The notes under the pieces: model-generated
What the model saw: only the letters and a program-made list of their open reading frames with translations
Databases searched by the model: none
Told to the model about the DNA's origin: nothing
Shown: positions 32,920 through 41,338 of the stretch, in pieces
Layout: each line of letters opens with the position of its first letter
Position numbering within the stretch: position 1 is the first letter of the stretch
Made by a program: the position numbers and the translations under genes
Origin: Brucella pseudogrignonensis
Lineage (GTDB): Bacteria > Pseudomonadota > Alphaproteobacteria > Rhizobiales > Rhizobiaceae
Assembly (NCBI RefSeq): GCF_002252525.1
Contig: NZ_NNRM01000017.1
Coordinates: 496,001-560,000, forward strand
Reading direction: 5' to 3'
DNA length: 64,000 nucleotides

Positions 32920-34326
32920 GTGACCAATACAGTTGATGCGGGCTTTCGCGAGCCACAATTGAACAGCGTGCAGCGCTGGACCCGGGAAATGTCGACAGCC
33001 CTTAAACTGGGCTGGCCGCTGATTCTAACCAATCTTTCGCAAGCGGCATTGACGGCAACTGATGTGATTTTCATCGGGCGATTGGGCAAGGATACGCTTG
33101 CCTCGGCGCTGCTTGCGACCAGTTTCTACCATACGCTGATGATCTTCTCGATGGGGCTTGTCTCGGCTGTAATGCCGATGATCGCCATCGCGCTCGGCAA
33201 GAATCGGCATTCGGTGCGCGATGTTCGCCGTACCGTGCGTCAGGGCATGTGGTCAGCGATCATCATCTCTGTCCCAATCTGGATTGTGCTCTGGCATTGC
33301 GAGGAGATTTTCCTCTTCCTAGGTCAGCAGCCGGATATTGCGGCACGCTCAACGGATTTCATGCACACGCTGCAATGGGCGCTGCTGCCATATCTCTTCT
33401 ACATCGTGCTGCGCTCGTTCTTTGCGGCGATGGAAAAGCCGATGTGGACGCTGCTGGTTGCCGCTGCTGCCATCGGGTTCAACGCGCTGGCGGGCTGGAC
33501 ATTGATTTTCGGCCATTTTGGCTTCCCGCGTATGGAACTGCATGGTGCGGGTATCGCCACCACGCTGTCGAGCATCATGATGTTCCTTGGCATGGCCATT
33601 ATCACCGTGCGCCATCACCGTTTTCGTCGCTATCGCCTGTTCGGTCGCTTCTGGCGTCCGGACTGGCCACGCCTGATTGAGCTATGGCGCATCGGTTTCC
33701 CAATGGCGCTGACCTTCGTATTTGAAACCTCGATCTTTTATGCAGCCGTCGTCATGATGGGCTATATCGGGCCGACAGCCATGGCAGCCCATGCGGTTGC
33801 CATTCAGGTGGCATCGCTCAGCTTCATGGTGCCACTTGGATTTGGTCAGGTAGCAACCGTGCGTGTTGGTCGTGCTTATGGTCGTGGTGATCCGCAGGCC
33901 GTGGCCTATGCAGGTTGGAGCGCCTATGCGCTTGGCGTCGGCTTTATGGCGATCATGGGCCTGCTGATGATTCTCATCCCGCGCCTGTTTATCGGCGTAT
34001 TTCTCAACCTTAAGGACCCGGAAAACTTCGCCGTTATCGAACTCGCGGTCACGTTCCTGGCGCTTGCTGCACTGTTTCAGATTGTCGATGGCGCGCAGGC
34101 GGTTGCAGCGGGCATGTTGCGTGGTCTGCGTGACACGCGTGTTCCGATGTATCTGGCGCTGGTCGGATATTGGGGTGTGGGCCTACCGTTGGGCGCGCTG
34201 CTGGCATTCCAGTTCAAGCTTGGCGGTGCGGGTGTCTGGCTTGGTCTGGCAGCAGGGCTTGCTATTGTTTCGGTGCTGATGACCATGCGCTGGCGTCGAT
34301 CGCTCAAGCGCATAGGTGCGGTTTAA
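32920..34326 (+). CDS. norM: MATE family multidrug efflux transporter
   Basis: A 468-residue inner-membrane protein with 12 hydrophobic helices in two halves, of the NorM branch of the MATE family, exporting cationic drugs with Na+ or H+. Visible family marks are GWPLILTNLSQAALTATDVI, FIGRLGKDTLA, and in the second half AMAAHAVAIQVASLSFMVPLG and GQVATVRVGRAYG. A GTG start at 32920 is chosen because GGGGAG at 32908-32913 lies at proper distance and the N-terminus fits. Brucella NorM is of the same size. Confidence 0.93.
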   Translation: MTNTVDAGFREPQLNSVQRWTREMSTALKLGWPLILTNLSQAALTATDVIFIGRLGKDTLASALLATSFYHTLMIFSMGLVSAVMPMIAIALGKNRHSVRDVRRTVRQGMWSAIIISVPIWIVLWHCEEIFLFLGQQPDIAARSTDFMHTLQWALLPYLFYIVLRSFFAAMEKPMWTLLVAAAAIGFNALAGWTLIFGHFGFPRMELHGAGIATTLSSIMMFLGMAIITVRHHRFRRYRLFGRFWRPDWPRLIELWRIGFPMALTFVFETSIFYAAVVMMGYIGPTAMAAHAVAIQVASLSFMVPLGFGQVATVRVGRAYGRGDPQAVAYAGWSAYALGVGFMAIMGLLMILIPRLFIGVFLNLKDPENFAVIELAVTFLALAALFQIVDGAQAVAAGMLRGLRDTRVPMYLALVGYWGVGLPLGALLAFQFKLGGAGVWLGLAAGLAIVSVLMTMRWRRSLKRIGAV

Positions 34327-34406
34327 GGACTGAACCCGAGCCTATTATATTATTCCTTAAACTTGAATCAGTTTGGGGTAAAATTATGCTGTAAATATAA
34401 CGTGTT

Positions 34407-34443
34407 AGAGCACCGTGCGCCCAAAAGGACACACTGTGCCCTA
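34407..34443. repeat. Palindromic repeat, second family, diverged copy
   Basis: TAGAGCACCGTGCGCCCAAA then AGGACACACTG, related to the better-kept copy at 44617-44658 (TAGAGCGACC ... GTGCGCCCAAAAGGGCGCAC). It lies 80 bp after the norM stop. Confidence 0.55.
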
Positions 34444-34462
34444 TTGCGCATCAAGGGTGCGC

Positions 34463-34493
34463 AAAAAAAGCCGTACGGTGGAAGCCGTACGGC
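34463..34493 (-). terminator. Rho-independent terminator after the ialB-like gene
   Basis: On the minus strand GCCGTACGG ... CCGTACGGC (34493-34485 with 34478-34470) is followed by TTTTTTT and lies 57 bp after the stop at 34550. Confidence 0.85.
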
Positions 34494-34549
34494 GTGATCT
34501 TTGATGCTGCGGATATCGTTATGTATCCGCTAAAATCAAATGCCCCCTA

Positions 34550-35071
34550 TTATTTCGTAAGTGCAATAATACGGTCGAGCGCTGCACCATAGCCTTTCAA
34601 TGAAATTTTGAAAGCGACAGCCTGGCTTGGGCTGAGTGCAGTCGCGCTGACGTTCAAATTTGTGCCAGCCTTGAGCGAGGCGACCTGCTTGGCATCAAAA
34701 CTAACTGGCGCCAGACAGCCCTGCGGCAAGCACGTTGAAAAAGTCAAATGCGGGCCATCAACTTCGTCGATCTTGAGAGTGGAACCTTTTGCGAGATCAA
34801 GGCCAAATGGCATCAGAATGACACCTTCGACTTTGCCGCCGTTCACATTGCGCAACTCGACCGTCAGGACGCGCTGACCGGTCTGTGTGCTGCTTTGATC
34901 CTGGCGGACTGCGCAAACTGTGTTGTCTTTTGCAGACTGGCAGGAAACTGTCCAATCCTCATAGGTTTCCTGCAAAGTGCTGGCCCCACCAGGGAGAGGT
35001 GCAGCAATAGCGGGAAGGCTCGAGATTACGGCAAAGCCTATTGTGAGACCGATTTGGCGATAGATTTTCAT
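34550..35071 (-). CDS. Invasion-associated locus B (IalB) family protein
   Basis: A 173-residue exported protein. The signal peptide is residues 1-23 ([18 protein letters not shown]). The IalB domain follows, with [16 protein letters not shown] and the Cys pair in [12 protein letters not shown]. IalB was named for red-cell invasion by Bartonella, but homologues occur widely in alphaproteobacteria as periplasmic or outer-membrane-linked proteins of unclear role. The frame opens at 35230; the signal peptide fixes the ATG at 35071. It is divergent from the porin gene over an AT-rich gap. Confidence 0.9.
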   Translation of the reverse strand: MKIYRQIGLTIGFAVISSLPAIAAPLPGGASTLQETYEDWTVSCQSAKDNTVCAVRQDQSSTQTGQRVLTVELRNVNGGKVEGVILMPFGLDLAKGSTLKIDEVDGPHLTFSTCLPQGCLAPVSFDAKQVASLKAGTNLNVSATALSPSQAVAFKISLKGYGAALDRIIALTK

Positions 35072-35557
35072 AAATAGATTCTCTGTTAATGGGCATTTTT
35101 TAAAAGGTTTTAACTCGAAATCAAACCTTTCCGATGCCAGTGTACATGACGTTAATTCTTTTACAATAGAAATATATTTGCAGAATAATAAATATAAGTA
35201 AATTATGAAATATGAATTATCTAAAAACATTAATTAATATATACTGGTGAATACTTAATTCATCGGGAGTGATGGCTTTTTATGAATACGGTGTGAGCAT
35301 CAATGTAATTGGTGAATCTCAATATTTTAAAATCAATGCCATTAATTTATAGGCAACAAGTCGTATGTAGCAACATATAGGGTGTGCTATTTTTGATAAA
35401 AATTGCTATATTTCAATGTAATTCTAAATAGTGTTTAAATTAACACACAATATTCGATAATTTTGAAATTGTAAAAGTTGCAATTGAGATTGTTGAGTTT
35501 TCTATTCTATCAGTCATTTGCATTAATTAACTTAAATTTGCTGGAGGCATTTTCAAA
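35072..35557. promoter_or_regulatory. AT-rich divergent regulatory region (ialB-like / porin)
   Basis: A 486-bp gap far richer in A/T than its surroundings: by hand count only 8 G/C in 35161-35220 and 12 in 35401-35460. Runs such as TAATTAATATATA occur. It contains no gene that I can support. Such regions are favoured by MucR/Ros-type H-NS-like silencers of this order, so the porin and ialB-like genes may be MucR targets (inference). Confidence 0.7.
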
Positions 35558-36712
35558 ATGACTATTAAGGGACTTCTTCTCGGGTCAGTGGCAACTATCG
35601 CGGTGGGAACTGCTGCTGCGAATGCAGCTGATGCCGTTGTGGCTCCCGAGCCAGAACACGTAGAATATGTACGCGTATGCGATGCTTATGGAGCAGGCTA
35701 CTTCTACATCCCGGGAACTGAGACTTGCCTGCGCGTATCTGGTTATGTCCGCTATGATCTGACCGGCGGTGATGATGTTTACGGTCGCGGATTTACAGAT
35801 CGTGACGGTGCTGCGATTGGTGGCAAAGACTACGAGCGTAAGACCTGGGATAATAAAGCCCGCTTCACGCTGCGCCTTTCGACTGCTTCTGAAACCGAGC
35901 TGGGAACTCTCAAGACCTATGCTGAAACGCGATATGATTGGGGTAATGGCACGCCCGGTACGTCCGGTGAACTGCGTTACGGCTATATCGAGCTTGGAGG
36001 TCTCCGCGTAGGTCTCGACGAATCTGCATTCGTTACCTTTCCGGGTTATCTCGGCAATGTCATCAACGACGACGTCATCCTTGCAGGTGGCTATCGCACA
36101 GGTTTGATCAGCTACACATTCAATGCTGGTAACGGCTTCTCGGCAATTCTGTCGCTTGAACAGGGCAACAACGTCGATACCGATGGCAAGTATGGTTATA
36201 ACGGCGCCATCAAGGATTATACGCCTCATGTCGTTGGCGGCCTGAAGTATGAGCAGGGTTGGGGTAAGATTGCTGCAGTCGCAGCTTATGACGCCCGCAA
36301 TGAAGAATGGGCTGGCAAGGCTCGCGCTGATTTAAACATCACCGATCAGTTCTCGATCTGGGCTATGGGCGGATATAAGTCCAACAAGGACCAATACATG
36401 AACGTAACAGATGGTTCGGGCAATGTTCTCGGACAGGTTCGTGCGATCAGCAGCTTCTACGGTACTTGGGGTGGTGATTGGGCCGTTTGGGGCGGTGCAT
36501 CCTTCAAGGCAACCGAACAGGCAACCCTCAATGCGCAGGCTGCATATGATGGCAGCAGCACATTTGCAGCAACCGCAAATGTTGCCTACGAGCTGGTTCC
36601 TGGCTTTACTGTTACACCAGAAGTTTCCTACACCAAGTGGCAGGATGACAAGTCTTACCTGAAAGGCAAGGATGCTTGGCAGGGTATGGTTCGCTTCCAG
36701 CGCTCGTTCTAA
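35558..36712 (+). CDS. Outer-membrane porin (Omp2a/Omp2b type)
   Basis: A 384-residue porin. Signal peptide about residues 1-23 ([21 protein letters not shown]). The mature N-terminus [20 protein letters not shown], then [15 protein letters not shown], is nearly the same as in Brucella Omp2b, and the chain ends in Phe (VRFQRSF) as outer-membrane barrels do. It forms a trimeric 16-strand barrel for small hydrophilic solutes in that family. Two Cys near the N-terminus are conserved. GGAGG at 35542-35546 sets the ATG at 35558. Only one porin copy is in the window, unlike the Brucella omp2a/omp2b pair. Confidence 0.95.
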   Translation: MTIKGLLLGSVATIAVGTAAANAADAVVAPEPEHVEYVRVCDAYGAGYFYIPGTETCLRVSGYVRYDLTGGDDVYGRGFTDRDGAAIGGKDYERKTWDNKARFTLRLSTASETELGTLKTYAETRYDWGNGTPGTSGELRYGYIELGGLRVGLDESAFVTFPGYLGNVINDDVILAGGYRTGLISYTFNAGNGFSAILSLEQGNNVDTDGKYGYNGAIKDYTPHVVGGLKYEQGWGKIAAVAAYDARNEEWAGKARADLNITDQFSIWAMGGYKSNKDQYMNVTDGSGNVLGQVRAISSFYGTWGGDWAVWGGASFKATEQATLNAQAAYDGSSTFAATANVAYELVPGFTVTPEVSYTKWQDDKSYLKGKDAWQGMVRFQRSF

Positions 36713-36720
36713 TACAAAGC

Positions 36721-36757
36721 ATGGCCGCCACATATTGTGGCGGCCATACTTATTTTT
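36721..36757 (+). terminator. Rho-independent terminator after the porin gene
   Basis: ATGGCCGCCACA/TGTGGCGGCCAT, a perfect 12-bp stem with a 3-nt loop (36721-36747), followed by ACTTATTTTT. Confidence 0.9.
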
Positions 36758-36913
36758 GAATTAATACATTAATACTTATCCGTTTTCATATATCTATGAA
36801 AAAATACATGTAATTTTGAATTTAATATTCGATCAACTACATCACGAGATGCCATTGGATAGCGTAGAAGGACTGCGCTGTTTTAAATTCTGATCTCCAG
36901 TCGGAAAATGGCT

Positions 36914-36955
36914 GCGGCGGGCTTAACTATAATGTTAGGCCCGCCGCTTTTATTT
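36914..36955. terminator. Hairpin between the porin gene and allE
   Basis: GCGGCGGGC ... GCCCGCCGC (36914-36922 with 36939-36947) followed on the plus strand by TTTTATTT. It lies just beyond the stop of allE (minus strand), so it may stop transcripts from both sides, though the T-run is only on the plus side. Confidence 0.65.
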
Positions 36956-36961
36956 GCGCTG

Positions 36962-37783
36962 TTATCGCGACAGCTTCATATGACGATTGACGTCCTTGTA
37001 AAGCAGATAGCGGAATTTGCCTGGCCCGCCAGCATAGCAAGCCTGCGGGCAGAAGGCGCGCAGCCACATGAAATCGCCCGCTTCTACTTCCACCCAATCT
37101 TGATTGAGGCGATAGACGGCTTTGCCTTCCAGCACATAAAGCCCGTGTTCCATGACATGGGTTTCGGCAAAGGGAATGACGCCGCCCGGCTCGAATGTCA
37201 CGACTGTCACATGCATGTCGTGGCGCAGATCGTTTGGATCGACAAAGCGCGTTGTCGCCCATGCTCCATTGGTGTCAGGCATCGGCGTTGGTGCAATGGT
37301 CTTCTCGTTGAGGAAAAGCGGCTCCGGCACGTCAAGGCCCTCGACCTTTTCATAAGCCTTGCGCACCCAATGGAAGCGCGCGACGGCGCTTGAATTGTTG
37401 CGAAGCGTCCAGCCGCTCTTTGGCGGCAGATAGGCATAGCCGCCTTCTGTCAGCACATGATCCTGGCTGTCAAGCGTGACGGTGATTTCGCCTTCGACAA
37501 CGAACAACACACCCTGTGCGCCGTCATCAAGCTCTGTGCGGTCACTGCCACCGCCGGGCTGCACCTCCATAATATACTGCGAGAAGGTCTCGGCAAAACC
37601 CGATAGTGGGCGGGCGATGATCCATAGCCGTGTCTTGTCCCAGAAGGGCAGGAAGCTTGTGACGATATCGCTGAATGTGCCTTTTGGAATAACCGCATAG
37701 GCTTCGGTGAACATCGCGCGATCAGTCAGAATTTGCGTCTGTGGCGGCAGGCCACCGGTCGGTGCGTAATAATTACGGCTCAT
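36962..37783 (-). CDS. allE: (S)-ureidoglycine aminohydrolase
   Basis: A 273-residue bicupin that removes ammonia from (S)-ureidoglycine to give (S)-ureidoglycolate, preventing its racemisation in purine breakdown. The C-terminal cupin carries the metal ligands known for this enzyme: Glu207, His209 and His213 in AETHVMEHG and Gln247 in CPQAC. The N-terminal cupin (VQPGGGSDR, GVLFVVEGEITVTL) lacks such a set. Start at 37783, 12 bp after the puuE-uraD stop, so the two are co-transcribed. Purine genes surround it on both strands. Confidence 0.93.
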   Translation of the reverse strand: MSRNYYAPTGGLPPQTQILTDRAMFTEAYAVIPKGTFSDIVTSFLPFWDKTRLWIIARPLSGFAETFSQYIMEVQPGGGSDRTELDDGAQGVLFVVEGEITVTLDSQDHVLTEGGYAYLPPKSGWTLRNNSSAVARFHWVRKAYEKVEGLDVPEPLFLNEKTIAPTPMPDTNGAWATTRFVDPNDLRHDMHVTVVTFEPGGVIPFAETHVMEHGLYVLEGKAVYRLNQDWVEVEAGDFMWLRAFCPQACYAGGPGKFRYLLYKDVNRHMKLSR

Positions 37784-37795
37784 TGTTGCCTCTGA

Positions 37796-39223
37796 TCAAT
37801 ACAGTGTTTCGGGAAGAATATCTTTGAGCCGCAGCAGCGCGATGCGCTCGACCTGTTCGGACGCCGTTTCCAGCTCCGCCTGCTTGCTGTTTTCGACGCG
37901 CCGTTTGAAAGCATCGAGAATCTCATGGCGGTTGCGGCCCTTGACAGCGATGATGAACGGAAAGCCGAATTTCTGCGTATAGGTGTCGTTGAGTTCGGTG
38001 AATGTCTTGCGCTCATCATCTGTCAAAGCATCAAGACCGGCAGATGCCTGCTCAGATGTGGATTCCGGTGTCAGACGCTTCGCCGCCGCAAGCTTTCCCG
38101 CAAGATCGGGGTGGGCACGCAGCACACCGAGCTTTTCATCGTCTGATGCAGCGCGGAATGCGCGGACCAGAACCGTATGAAGACCGGATGCAGAATCGGC
38201 CAGTTCCGTCAGGCCGGTGTCGTAGGCTCGTTCGGCAATCCATGGCGAGTGCTCGAAAATCCCGCCATAGCGTGCAACAAAATCCGCCTTGCTGGCCTTG
38301 GATGGCACAACATCGATTTGTTTCGGTTTGTGATGTTCGTGCCAGTGACGCGCAATATCGACGCGCTTGGCAACCCACACCTTGTCATGGCTCTGTACGT
38401 AATCAAGGAAGCGTTCAAGTGCTGCCACACGACCTGGACGCCCGACCAGACGGCAATGCAGGCCAATCGACATCATCTTTGGCGCGCCTTCTGCACCCTC
38501 GCGATAAAGCACGTCGAATGTGTCTTTGAGGTAGGTGTAGAACTGATCGCCGGAGTTAAAGCCCTGTGGCGTGGCAAAGCGCATGTCATTGGTGTCGAGC
38601 GTATAAGGCACGATCAGATGCGGACCCTTTGGCCCCTTAACCCAATAAGGCAGTTCATCGGCATAGGAATCGGCTGAATAGAGGAAGCCGCCTTCCTCCA
38701 TCACCAGCTTCAGCGTGTTATCCGAAGGCTTGCCCTGATAGATGCCGAGTGGGCGCGAGCCGGTAATCTCCGTGTGCAGACGTACCGCTTCGCGAATATG
38801 TTCGCGTTCTATCTCTTCGGGTACATCCTTATATTCCCACCAGCGCAGGCCGTGGCTGGCAATTTCCCAGTCGGCTTCCTTCATGGCGCTGATGGCCTCG
38901 GGATTGCGCTCCATGGCAAGGGTCACGCCATAGACAGTCACTGGCATGTTGCGTCGCGTAAACGCGCGCCACAAACGCCAGAAGCCTGAGCGGGCGCCAT
39001 ATTCGTAAATGGACTCCATATTGAGGTTGCGCTGGCCGTTCCATGCCTGCGCGCCGACGATTTCCGAAAGCAGGCATTCGGACGCCGGATCGCCATCGAG
39101 GATGCAGCTTTCGCCGCCTTCCTCATAATTGACGACAAACTGCACCGCTATATTGGCCCCACCCGGCCATTGTGGGTCTGGAGTGTTGCGGCCATAGCCA
39201 ACCAGATTGCGCGGATAACTCAT
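37796..39223 (-). CDS. puuE: PuuE allantoinase fused to UraD (OHCU decarboxylase)
   Basis: A 475-residue bifunctional protein. Residues 1-310 are PuuE, the metal-independent allantoinase of the polysaccharide deacetylase fold (YPRNLVGYGRNTPDPQWPGG, EEGGESCILDGD, ASHGLRWWEY, GLHCRLVGRPGR). Residues about 315-475 are 2-oxo-4-hydroxy-4-carboxy-5-ureidoimidazoline decarboxylase (LRAHPDLAGKLA with catalytic His, STSEQASAGLD, FGFPFIIAVKGR). It makes (S)-allantoin from OHCU and opens it to allantoate in one chain. The frame opens at 39283; the ATG at 39223 starts the standard MSYPRNLVG. It is divergent from uraH, which supplies OHCU. Confidence 0.95.
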   Translation of the reverse strand: MSYPRNLVGYGRNTPDPQWPGGANIAVQFVVNYEEGGESCILDGDPASECLLSEIVGAQAWNGQRNLNMESIYEYGARSGFWRLWRAFTRRNMPVTVYGVTLAMERNPEAISAMKEADWEIASHGLRWWEYKDVPEEIEREHIREAVRLHTEITGSRPLGIYQGKPSDNTLKLVMEEGGFLYSADSYADELPYWVKGPKGPHLIVPYTLDTNDMRFATPQGFNSGDQFYTYLKDTFDVLYREGAEGAPKMMSIGLHCRLVGRPGRVAALERFLDYVQSHDKVWVAKRVDIARHWHEHHKPKQIDVVPSKASKADFVARYGGIFEHSPWIAERAYDTGLTELADSASGLHTVLVRAFRAASDDEKLGVLRAHPDLAGKLAAAKRLTPESTSEQASAGLDALTDDERKTFTELNDTYTQKFGFPFIIAVKGRNRHEILDAFKRRVENSKQAELETASEQVERIALLRLKDILPETLY

Positions 39224-39289
39224 ATGGAATTCCCTCGGTTTTTGTCTGTTTTGCCTATGATAATAAAGATTTACGCGGACCATTCCCCC

Positions 39290-39301
39290 TCAAAATTTTG
39301 A
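39290..39301. promoter_or_regulatory. 12-bp palindrome in the puuE/uraH divergent promoter region
   Basis: TCAAAATTTTGA lies 67 bp upstream of puuE-uraD and 177 bp before uraH. It could be an operator shared by both units, but a 12-bp AT-rich palindrome is weak evidence. Confidence 0.3.
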
Positions 39302-39478
39302 AAGACATCCAACGATTATCATCTTTCCCAAGACAGGACTTAGGTAAATACTCACAATCGGGAACAAGTGTGGTTCGCAATGGCTTGAATGTCGCGCGAA
39401 ATAAACCACATAAAAACAAGTGCTTGCAATGGTTCTAACGGTGATGCCGGAAGAATCGTGCAGGCGGCAGGAGTACAA

Positions 39479-39844
39479 ATGGGAAGCCAAGCAAGCGGTC
39501 AGGGCCGGTTAACGACGCATGTCCTTGATACGGTCAGTGGTAAACCAGCCGCAAATCTGCGCATCGAATTACGCCGCATCGAGAATCAGCAGGCAGAGAT
39601 TCTGCGCGAAATCCGCACCAATGCTGATGGTCGCTGTGATGCGCCGCTGCTTGCGGGCGATGCGCTACATTCTGGTTCATATGAGCTGCTTTTCCATGTC
39701 GGCGAATATTTCGGCAAAAGCGATGATGCGATCCCGTTTCTGGATGTGGTGCCGCTACGCTTTGGTGTTTCCGACGAAAAGGCGCATTATCATGTGCCGC
39801 TTCTGGTTTCGCCATTTTCCTATTCAACCTATCGCGGGAGCTGA
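39479..39844 (+). CDS. uraH: 5-hydroxyisourate hydrolase
   Basis: A 121-residue transthyretin-related enzyme that hydrolyses 5-hydroxyisourate to OHCU. It has the N-terminal [14 protein letters not shown] with His14 and ends in the diagnostic tetrapeptide Tyr-Arg-Gly-Ser. The internal HVGEYF and [11 protein letters not shown] fit the family. No signal peptide, so cytoplasmic. The frame opens at 39389, but AGGAG at 39468-39472 and family length support the ATG at 39479. xdhA follows after 5 bp, forming a uraH-xdhABC operon. Confidence 0.95.
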   Translation: MGSQASGQGRLTTHVLDTVSGKPAANLRIELRRIENQQAEILREIRTNADGRCDAPLLAGDALHSGSYELLFHVGEYFGKSDDAIPFLDVVPLRFGVSDEKAHYHVPLLVSPFSYSTYRGS

Positions 39845-39849
39845 GCGAT

Positions 39850-41328
39850 ATGGGTCAAGCAGTCAGACATAATATCCGCTTTCTGCTGAACGGCGAGACA
39901 GTTGAGCTCGACCGCGTTTCGCCGACAGAAACCTTGCTCGATTATCTGCGTCTTTCCTGCAAACTGCGCGGCAGCAAGGAAGGCTGCGGCGAGGGCGATT
40001 GTGGTGCTTGCACGGTGCTGGTCGGCAAGATCGTTGGTGACGAACTCGTCTATGAAAGCGTGAATGCCTGCATCCGCTTCGTGGGCTCGCTGGACAGTTG
40101 TCATGTCGTCACCATCGAGCATTTGCGCGGCTGCGACGGTGGTTTGCATCCGGTGCAGAAGGCGATGATCGATTTTCACGGCTCGCAATGCGGCTTCTGT
40201 ACGCCGGGCTTCGTCATGTCGCTTTATGGTCTGTGGATGCGCAATCCAAAGCCTGCAGATGCTCAGATTGAAAAGGCGCTGCAAGGCAATCTTTGCCGCT
40301 GCACCGGCTACGAAGCGATCATGCGTGCAGCGCGTGTGATTTCTGACTACGGTACTTTGATGGACGATCCGCTTGCTGTTGAGCGTGCGCATGTCATCAG
40401 CCAGTTGACGGAATTGCGTGATGGCGCGCGGGTTGAAGTGGGTAGTGGTAAGGATCGTCTGGTCGTGCCTGCCGATCTTGATGATTTTGCCACTGTTTAT
40501 GCAGCCGAAGCCAAGGCAACAATCGTTGCCGGTTCAACCGATGTCGGCCTTTGGGTTACCAAGATGATGCGCGATATTTCGCCGGTGATCTTTATTGGGC
40601 ATCTCAATGAACTGCGCACAATGAGCGAAGAAGATGGCGTCATCACCATTGGTGCAGGCGTCACCTATACGGAAGCCTTTTCGTTTTTGGCAAAGCGTAT
40701 TCCAACGCTGGGAAGCCTCATCAACCGCATTGGTGGTGAACAGGTACGCAATATGGGCACTATCGGCGGCAACATCGCCAATGGTTCGCCGATTGGCGAC
40801 ACGCCGCCGCCATTGATCGCGCTTGATGCAAAGCTGACGCTTCGCAAGGGAACAGAACGCCGCACCATTCCTCTGCAAGAGTTCTTCATCGCCTATGGCA
40901 AGCAGGATCGTCAGCACGGCGAGTTTGTGGAAGCCGTGCATGTGCCGGTGCCGCTTGAAGGCAGTCAGTTTGCCATTCACAAGATTTCCAAACGGTTTGA
41001 AGAGGATATCACGGCCACGCTCGGTGCCTTCCATCTGACGCTCGATACACAAGGCAAAGTCGCATCTATCCGCATTGCCTATGGCGGTATGGCCGCAACG
41101 CCCAAGCGGGCATCCAATGTGGAAGCAGCGCTGATGGGTAAACCTTGGAATGAGGAGAGCGTTGAAGCCGCACTCGAAGCCTATGGTCTCGACTATCAGC
41201 CTCTAAGCGATATGCGCGCTACAGCCGATTATCGTTTGCTGGTTGCGAAGAATTTGCTCCGCCGCTTCTATGCTGAAACGCAAGGCGAAAGCGAACCTTT
41301 GCGTAAGCCAAACGTTGAAGCTGCATAA
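39850..41328 (+). CDS. xdhA: Xanthine dehydrogenase small subunit
   Basis: Carries the Fe-S and FAD parts of xanthine dehydrogenase (hypoxanthine and xanthine to urate). In 492 residues: the plant-type 2Fe-2S ligands Cys46, Cys51, Cys54 and Cys74, the second cluster Cys114, Cys117, Cys149 and Cys151, then an FAD domain from about residue 190 (TIVAGSTDVGLWV, GGNIANGSPIGDTPP) and a CO-dehydrogenase-flavoprotein C-terminal domain. xdhB begins 10 bp later. Confidence 0.96.
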   Translation: MGQAVRHNIRFLLNGETVELDRVSPTETLLDYLRLSCKLRGSKEGCGEGDCGACTVLVGKIVGDELVYESVNACIRFVGSLDSCHVVTIEHLRGCDGGLHPVQKAMIDFHGSQCGFCTPGFVMSLYGLWMRNPKPADAQIEKALQGNLCRCTGYEAIMRAARVISDYGTLMDDPLAVERAHVISQLTELRDGARVEVGSGKDRLVVPADLDDFATVYAAEAKATIVAGSTDVGLWVTKMMRDISPVIFIGHLNELRTMSEEDGVITIGAGVTYTEAFSFLAKRIPTLGSLINRIGGEQVRNMGTIGGNIANGSPIGDTPPPLIALDAKLTLRKGTERRTIPLQEFFIAYGKQDRQHGEFVEAVHVPVPLEGSQFAIHKISKRFEEDITATLGAFHLTLDTQGKVASIRIAYGGMAATPKRASNVEAALMGKPWNEESVEAALEAYGLDYQPLSDMRATADYRLLVAKNLLRRFYAETQGESEPLRKPNVEAA

Positions 41329-41338
41329 GGAGGGTGAC

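Noticed and set aside
36914-36955. Hairpin as a strict terminator for allE
   Set aside because: The T-run is on the plus side only, so for the minus-strand allE it is not a standard terminator; kept as a hairpin of uncertain direction.
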